This document shows, in pieces, positions 59,623 through 64,000 of a DNA stretch of 64,000 bases (the stretch's first letter is position 1; every line of letters begins with the position of its first letter). Below the pieces are notes generated by a model. That model saw only the letters and a list, made by a program, of their open reading frames with translations. It did not search any database and was not told the DNA's origin. The stretch lies in NCBI RefSeq assembly GCF_900114845.1, contig NZ_FOUK01000005.1, positions 252,339 to 316,338 on the forward strand, written 5' to 3'. The translations under genes were made by a program, and so were the position numbers. The stretch comes from Pimelobacter simplex (GTDB lineage: Bacteria > Actinomycetota > Actinomycetes > Propionibacteriales > Nocardioidaceae).

Positions 59623-59725
59623 CGGGTGCGCTCACCGCGCCCCGCAGTGGCAGCCGAACGCGTGTGATCCAGCCCACCTGTCGCACCCGTTTCCCGGTGC
59701 CCCGGCCCCGGCGTACCGTTGACCC

Positions 59726-59745
59726 CGTCCCGGAACCCCGGGACG
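59726..59745. other. GC-rich stem-loop in the leader region of the DUF2520-pan-nad operon
   Basis: CGTCCCGG and CCGGGACG form an 8-bp perfect stem around AACC. It is 88 bases upstream of the ATG at 59834, and a TTGACC hexamer (59719-59724) lies just before it. It may be an operator or leader structure; no matching -10 box was found. Confidence 0.35.
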
Positions 59746-59833
59746 ACAGCACTGAGCACAACGTCCGGTACCCACACCGGCTCCCACCGCACGGGCGGGA
59801 GTGGTCGGAGGGACGGGAACGAAAGGTTCACGA

Positions 59834-60745
59834 ATGTCCCTCACTCTTCGGGTGGGCGTGGTCGGCGCGGGTCGCGTCGGCGCCGTCCTGGCTGCCGGTC
59901 TCCAGGCGGCCGGCCACACCGTCGTCGCCGCCGCGGGCGAGTCCGACGCCTCCCGGCGTCGCGCTGCCGACCTGCTGCCGGGCGTCCCGCTCCGCAAGCC
60001 GAGCGACGTCGCGCGCGAGTCCGAGCTCCTGCTCCTGACCGTGCCGGACGACATGCTCCCCAACGTCGTGAAGGTGCTCGCCGACAGCGGTGCCCTCCAC
60101 GCCGGCCAGTACGTCGCGCACACCTCCGGCCGCCACGGCCTGGCCGTCCTCGCGCCGGCTGCCGCCGTGGGCGCCCGGGTGATCGCGCTGCACCCCGCCA
60201 TGACCTTCACCGGGACGGCGGTCGACCTCGAGCGGCTGCACGGCTGCGTGTTCGGCCTCACCGCCGGTCCGGCCGAGCGCGAGGTCGCGGAGGCGCTCGT
60301 CGCCGACCTCGGCGGCCGCCCCACGTGGGTGCCCGAGGAGATGCGCACGCTCTACCACGCAGGTCTCGCGCACGGCGCGAACCACCTGGTGACGCTGGTC
60401 AGCGAGGCGATGGGCCTGCTCGCGGCGGCCGGTGTCGACGACCCGGCCGGGACGCTGCGCCCCCTGCTCGACGCCGCCCTCGACAACGCGCTCGACCACG
60501 GCGACGCCGCGCTCACCGGGCCGATCGTGCGCGGCGACGTCCAGACCGTCGCGGCGCACCTCGCGGACATCGCGGCGAAGGCACCCGACACCGTCCCGTC
60601 GTACGTCGCCCTGGCGTGGGCCACGCTCGACCGCGCGGTCACCGACGGCCGGCTGCTGCCGATCCGCGCGCAGTCGATCGCCACCGTCCTCAACGCCTAC
60701 GGCGAGCGCCGCTTCGTGCACCACCCGCGGGTGGAGAGCGCGTGA
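59834..60745 (+). CDS. Rossmann-like and DUF2520 domain protein
   Basis: 303 residues. NAD(P)-type opening RVGVVGAGRVGAVLAAGLQAAGH, then LLTVPDDMLPNVV, HTSGRHGLAVL, ALHPAMTFTG and a C-terminal helical DUF2520 domain with AGLAHGANHLVTLVSEA. The fold is that of pyrroline-5-carboxylate and ketopantoate-type reductases. The gene is constantly found directly before panC in actinobacteria, so a ketopantoate reductase-like role in pantothenate synthesis is a fair inference, though not shown. Its stop overlaps the panC GTG. The ATG was chosen because it has AAAGG upstream. Confidence 0.87.
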   Translation: MSLTLRVGVVGAGRVGAVLAAGLQAAGHTVVAAAGESDASRRRAADLLPGVPLRKPSDVARESELLLLTVPDDMLPNVVKVLADSGALHAGQYVAHTSGRHGLAVLAPAAAVGARVIALHPAMTFTGTAVDLERLHGCVFGLTAGPAEREVAEALVADLGGRPTWVPEEMRTLYHAGLAHGANHLVTLVSEAMGLLAAAGVDDPAGTLRPLLDAALDNALDHGDAALTGPIVRGDVQTVAAHLADIAAKAPDTVPSYVALAWATLDRAVTDGRLLPIRAQSIATVLNAYGERRFVHHPRVESA

Positions 60746-61620
60746 CCACGCTGACCACCCCGGACGTCGTGCGCAGCCGGGGCGATCTCGCCGGCCTGCG
60801 CGGGACCGGCCCGGTCGTCTTCGTGCCGACCATGGGCGCGCTCCACGAGGGCCATGCGTCGCTGCTCCGGATCGCCCGCGAGCGGGCCGGCGCCGACGGC
60901 ACCGTGGTGCTCTCGATCTTCGTCAACCCGCTGCAGTTCGGGCCCGGCGAGGACCTCGACCGCTACCCGCGCACCTTCGACGCCGACGTCGCGATCGCCG
61001 CCACCGAGGGCGTCGACGTGGTGTTCGCGCCGACGGTGGCCGAGATGTACCCCGACGGCGTCCCCCACGAGGGCGTCGTCTCCGAGGCGGTCACGGTCCA
61101 GCCCGGGCCGCTCGCCGACCTGTTCGAAGGAGCGAGCCGACCCGGTCACTTCCGGGGCGTGCTGACCGTCGTCGCCAAGCTGTTCGGCCTGGTCCGCCCC
61201 GACGTCGCGGTCTTCGGCGAGAAGGACTACCAGCAGCTCGCGCTCATCCGCCGGATGGTCGCCGACCTGTGCCTGGGCATCGACGTCGTCGGCGCCCCGA
61301 CCGACCGCGAGCCCGACGGGCTCGCCCGGTCGAGCCGCAACCGCTACCTCGACGCCGAGCAGCGGCAGCAGGCCGTCGTGCTCAGCCGGGCGCTGCGGGC
61401 CGCGCAGGAGCGGGCGTCGTACGGCGTCCCGGCGGCGCGGTGGGCCGCGATGTCGGTCATCAAGAGCGAGCCCGGCGTCGAGCTCGACTACCTGGCGCTG
61501 ACCACGACCGGGCTCGGCGAGCTGCCGGACTACCCCGAGGCCGGCTCCGAGGGCCGGGTCCTCGTCGCCGCGCGGGTCGGCTCCACCCGCCTCATCGACA
61601 ACATGCCTCTGCAGTTCTGA
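60742..61620 (+). CDS. panC: Pantothenate synthetase
   Basis: 292 residues. ATP-site blocks VPTMGALHEGH (residues 28-38) and VFGEKDYQQL, plus VNPLQFGPGEDLDRYPR and LARSSRNRYL in place of KMSKS. It joins pantoate and beta-alanine with ATP. Beta-alanine is supplied by PanD, encoded next. GTG start overlapping the DUF2520 stop. Confidence 0.95.
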   Translation: MTTLTTPDVVRSRGDLAGLRGTGPVVFVPTMGALHEGHASLLRIARERAGADGTVVLSIFVNPLQFGPGEDLDRYPRTFDADVAIAATEGVDVVFAPTVAEMYPDGVPHEGVVSEAVTVQPGPLADLFEGASRPGHFRGVLTVVAKLFGLVRPDVAVFGEKDYQQLALIRRMVADLCLGIDVVGAPTDREPDGLARSSRNRYLDAEQRQQAVVLSRALRAAQERASYGVPAARWAAMSVIKSEPGVELDYLALTTTGLGELPDYPEAGSEGRVLVAARVGSTRLIDNMPLQF

Positions 61621-61638
61621 ACCCCTAGGGAGATCACC

Positions 61639-62058
61639 ATGCTGCGCACCATGATGAAGAGCAAGATCCACCGGGCCACCGTGACCCAGGCGGACCTGCA
61701 CTACGTCGGCTCGGTCACCGTCGACGAGGACCTGCTCGACGCCGCCGACCTGCTGGCCGGCGAGCTCGTGCACATCGTCGACATCACCAACGGCGCCCGG
61801 ATCGAGACCTACACCATCGCCGGCGAGCGCGGCAGCGGCGTGATCGGCATCAACGGCGCCGCCGCCCGGCTCGTCCACCCCGGCGACCTGGTCATCCTGA
61901 TCGGCTACGGCCAGATGACGACCGAGGAGGCCAAGGCCTTCCAGCCGCACGTCGTCTTCGTCGACGCCGGCAACAAGATCATGGCGACCGGCTTCGACCC
62001 CGCCGAGACCTTCGGCGACCCGAGCCTGTCCCGCGGCGACGTCACCGCGACGCACTGA
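61639..62058 (+). CDS. panD: Aspartate 1-decarboxylase, pyruvoyl-dependent
   Basis: 139 residues. The self-cleavage site is Gly24-Ser25 in YVGSVTVD; Ser25 becomes the pyruvoyl group. KSKIHRATVTQADL, NGARIETYTIAG and GVIGINGAAARLV are the standard blocks. It makes beta-alanine for PanC. GGGAG lies before the ATG, 18 bases after panC. Confidence 0.96.
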   Translation: MLRTMMKSKIHRATVTQADLHYVGSVTVDEDLLDAADLLAGELVHIVDITNGARIETYTIAGERGSGVIGINGAAARLVHPGDLVILIGYGQMTTEEAKAFQPHVVFVDAGNKIMATGFDPAETFGDPSLSRGDVTATH

Positions 62059-62071
62059 GCCCGGCGAGCAG

Positions 62072-62077
62072 TAGCCT
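62072..62077 (+). promoter_or_regulatory. -10 box TAGCCT for leaderless nadB
   Basis: TAGCCT is 6 nt before the ATG at 62084 and could give nadB-nadC their own transcript inside the pan operon. Confidence 0.45.
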
Positions 62078-62083
62078 GCTGGG

Positions 62084-63754
62084 ATGCCTGAACAGCTGCG
62101 CCTCCCCGGGCGCCTCACCGCGCCGGACCCGGGTTGGACCACGCGCGCCGACGTCGTCATCGTCGGCTCCGGCATCGCCGGACTGACCGCCGCGCTCCGG
62201 CTGCGCGGCCAGGTCGACAAGATCCTGGTCGTCACCAAGGACGTCCTCAACGCCGGCTCCACCCAGTGGGCCCAGGGCGGCATTGCGGCGGCACTCGGTC
62301 CCGGGGACACCCCCGAGCAGCACGAGGCCGACACGCTCGTCGCCGGCGCGGGGGCCTGCGATCGGGACGCCGTCCGGGTGCTCGTCAACGAGGGCCCCGA
62401 GGCGGTGCGCGAGCTGATCGCGCTCGGCACCAACTTCGACCACACCGCCGACGGCGAGCTGTCGCTGACCCGCGAGGGTGGCCACCACCGCGACCGGATC
62501 GCGCACGCCGGCGGTGACGCCACCGGCGCCGAGATCCAGCGGGCGCTCATCGCCGCCATCGAGGCGGCCCCCGACATCGAGGTCATCCAGCACGCGCTGG
62601 CCGTCGACCTGCTGCTCGGCCCCGACGAGACCGGGACGACGGGCGTGGCCGGGCTGACCCTGCACGTGATCGGCGAGGGCGAGCGCGACGGCGTCGGCGC
62701 CGTCCGCTGCCGGGCGGTCGTGCTGGCCAGCGGCGGCCTCGGCCAGGTGTTCTCCCAGACCACCAACCCCGCCGTCACCACCGGCGACGGCATGGCGCTC
62801 GCGCTGCGTGCCGGCGCCACCCTGCGCGACCTCGAGTTCGTGCAGTTCCACCCGACCGTGATGTACCTCGGCCCGGAGTCGCGCGGCCAGCAGCCGCTCA
62901 TCTCCGAGGCGGTGCGCGGCGAGGGCGCCTTCCTCGTCGACGACGACGGCAACCGGATCATGCAGGGCGTTCACGAGCTCGCCGACCTGGCGCCGCGCGA
63001 CGTCGTCGCCAAGACGATCATGAAGCGGATGCTCGAGACCGGGCGCCCCCACATGTGGCTCGACGCGCGGCACCTCGGGGCGGAGTTCTGGGAGCGCCGT
63101 TTCCCGACGATCCTCGCCACCGCCCGCTCCTACGGCATCGACCCGGTCACCCAGCTGATCCCGGTCGCGCCGGCCTGCCACTACGCCTCCGGCGGCGTGC
63201 GCACCGACCTGCTCGGCCGCACCGACCTGCCCGGGCTCTACGCCACCGGCGAGGTCGCCTGCTCCGGCGTCCACGGCGCGAACCGGCTCGCCTCCAACTC
63301 GCTGCTCGAGGGCCTGGTGTTCTCGCGGCGGATCGCCGAGGTGCTGCCCGCCGAGCTCCCGGCCTGGCGCGAGCCCGGCGCCGACCGTCGTACGGCGGGG
63401 CTGGTGGCGGGTGACGTGCGTCGCGAGCTGCAGGAGACGATGAGCTCGCGGGTCGGCGTGCTGCGCTCGGCGCCCGGGCTGGCCGAGGCCGGCGTCGTCC
63501 TCGACAAGCTCGCCGGGCACGCCGCCGAGACCGTCGACCAGGCCTCGTGGGAGGCGACCAACCTGCTCACCATCAGCGCCGCCCTCGCCGACGCCGCCGC
63601 GCTGCGCCAGGAGACCCGCGGCTCGCACTGGCGCGAGGACTTCCCCGAGCGCGACGACGCCCACTGGGCCGGGCACTTCGACGTCCGGATGGACGACGGC
63701 GCCACCACCGTCACCTTCGCGCCCGCGCCCGCCACCGACGGAGGTCTCGCGTGA
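62084..63754 (+). CDS. nadB: L-aspartate oxidase
   Basis: 556 residues. FAD loop GSGIAG at residues 28-33, STQWAQGGIAAAL, VVLASGGLGQVF, LEFVQFHPTVMY, SEAVRGEGAFLVD, ACHYASGGVRTD and GEVACSGVHGANRLASNSLLEGLVF are the standard NadB blocks. It oxidises aspartate to iminoaspartate, the first step of NAD synthesis. No nadA is next to it in the window. Its stop overlaps the nadC GTG. Confidence 0.95.
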   Translation: MPEQLRLPGRLTAPDPGWTTRADVVIVGSGIAGLTAALRLRGQVDKILVVTKDVLNAGSTQWAQGGIAAALGPGDTPEQHEADTLVAGAGACDRDAVRVLVNEGPEAVRELIALGTNFDHTADGELSLTREGGHHRDRIAHAGGDATGAEIQRALIAAIEAAPDIEVIQHALAVDLLLGPDETGTTGVAGLTLHVIGEGERDGVGAVRCRAVVLASGGLGQVFSQTTNPAVTTGDGMALALRAGATLRDLEFVQFHPTVMYLGPESRGQQPLISEAVRGEGAFLVDDDGNRIMQGVHELADLAPRDVVAKTIMKRMLETGRPHMWLDARHLGAEFWERRFPTILATARSYGIDPVTQLIPVAPACHYASGGVRTDLLGRTDLPGLYATGEVACSGVHGANRLASNSLLEGLVFSRRIAEVLPAELPAWREPGADRRTAGLVAGDVRRELQETMSSRVGVLRSAPGLAEAGVVLDKLAGHAAETVDQASWEATNLLTISAALADAAALRQETRGSHWREDFPERDDAHWAGHFDVRMDDGATTVTFAPAPATDGGLA

Positions 63755-64000
63755 TCGCCCGGACGCCGTACGACGACCTGCCGGACGCGCTCCTCGCCGA
63801 GATCGCCGACGCCGGGCTCGACCCGCGTGCGGTCTACGACCACGTCGTGCTCGCCTTCGAGGAGGACCTGCCCGGCGGCGTCGACGACGTCACCAGCGAC
63901 GCGATGCCCGACATGGGCGAGGCCGTCGCCGACTTCGCCGCGCGCGAGCCCGGCGTCGTCGCCGGGCTCGCGATCGCCGAGCTGGCCTTCGCCTACGCCC
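63751..64000 (+). CDS. nadC: Nicotinate-nucleotide pyrophosphorylase, 3' end missing
   Basis: The first 83 residues are visible before the window edge. The N-terminal domain reads AFEEDLPGGVDDVTSDA and ADFAAREPGVVAGLAIAELAF, which are NadC hallmarks (the EDL/GDVTS motif and the EPGVVAGL block). It converts quinolinate and PRPP to nicotinate mononucleotide. The GTG overlaps the nadB stop, as usual for the pair. Confidence 0.92.
   Translation, partial: MIARTPYDDLPDALLAEIADAGLDPRAVYDHVVLAFEEDLPGGVDDVTSDAMPDMGEAVADFAAREPGVVAGLAIAELAFAYA

Overview
This window comes from the chromosome of a high-GC Gram-positive bacterium. It looks like a Nocardioides-type actinobacterium (family Nocardioidaceae); that is an inference from gene order and style, not from a database match. 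The signs are: strong G/C bias at third codon positions, many GTG starts, dense ATGA/GTGA stop-start overlaps, at least sixteen starts that lack a leader and have a TAnnnT box 5-7 nt upstream (the actinobacterial leaderless-mRNA arrangement), and the conserved order ftsH-folE-folP-folB-folK-DUF3180-DUF2520-panC-panD-nadB-nadC.

Layout. 1-3.3 kb: end of a thiamine-type ABC importer operon (thiB partial, thiP, thiQ). 3.3-4.4 kb: a PAP2-like membrane phosphatase. 4.4-5.3 kb: a frameshifted pseudogene on the minus strand. 5.4-6.6 kb: secreted NlpC/P60 cell-wall hydrolase. 6.7-9.9 kb: acyl-CoA oxidase/dehydrogenase, methyltransferase and TetR regulator, translationally coupled. 9.9-14.7 kb: ppa, dacB (divergent), a DUF2342 zincin, tilS, hpt. 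14.8-17.5 kb: ftsH and folE.

The conserved folate block is then interrupted. Between folE and folP lies island 1 (17.6-39.9 kb), a surface-glycan locus: dTDP-rhamnose genes (rmlCD fusion, rmlB, rmlA), a secreted unknown protein, glycosyltransferases (GT4-like, GT2 and a double GT-B), three acyltransferase-3 membrane proteins, a sugar O-methyltransferase-like gene, and five genes whose families together match the route to a UDP-2,3-diacetamido-2,3-dideoxy-uronic acid (WbpA, WbpB, WbpE, WbpD and WbpI types). The conserved block resumes with folP-folB-folK-DUF3180 (40-42.3 kb).

After a 22-bp tandem-repeat array and a small coiled-coil membrane protein comes island 2 (43.2-59.6 kb). It is a teichoic-acid-like locus: a bifunctional CDP-ribitol synthase (Acs1/Bcs1 type), two very large GT2/CDP-polyol phosphotransferase proteins, a GT2, a GT61, an unknown coupled protein and four sulfotransferase-like proteins. 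The mix of teichoic-acid polymerases and PAPS-type sulfotransferases suggests a sulfated polyol-phosphate wall polymer; this is the most interesting hypothesis in the window. The conserved block ends with DUF2520-panC-panD-nadB-nadC (59.8-64 kb, nadC cut by the window edge).

I saw no rRNA, tRNA, CRISPR array, transposase or phage gene. Non-coding structure worth noting: a symmetric 108-bp inverted repeat (49301-49408), the 22-bp tandem array (42344-42431), a 16-bp inverted repeat between tetR and ppa, a palindrome upstream of dacB and a palindrome at the predicted start of transcription of the first sulfotransferase.
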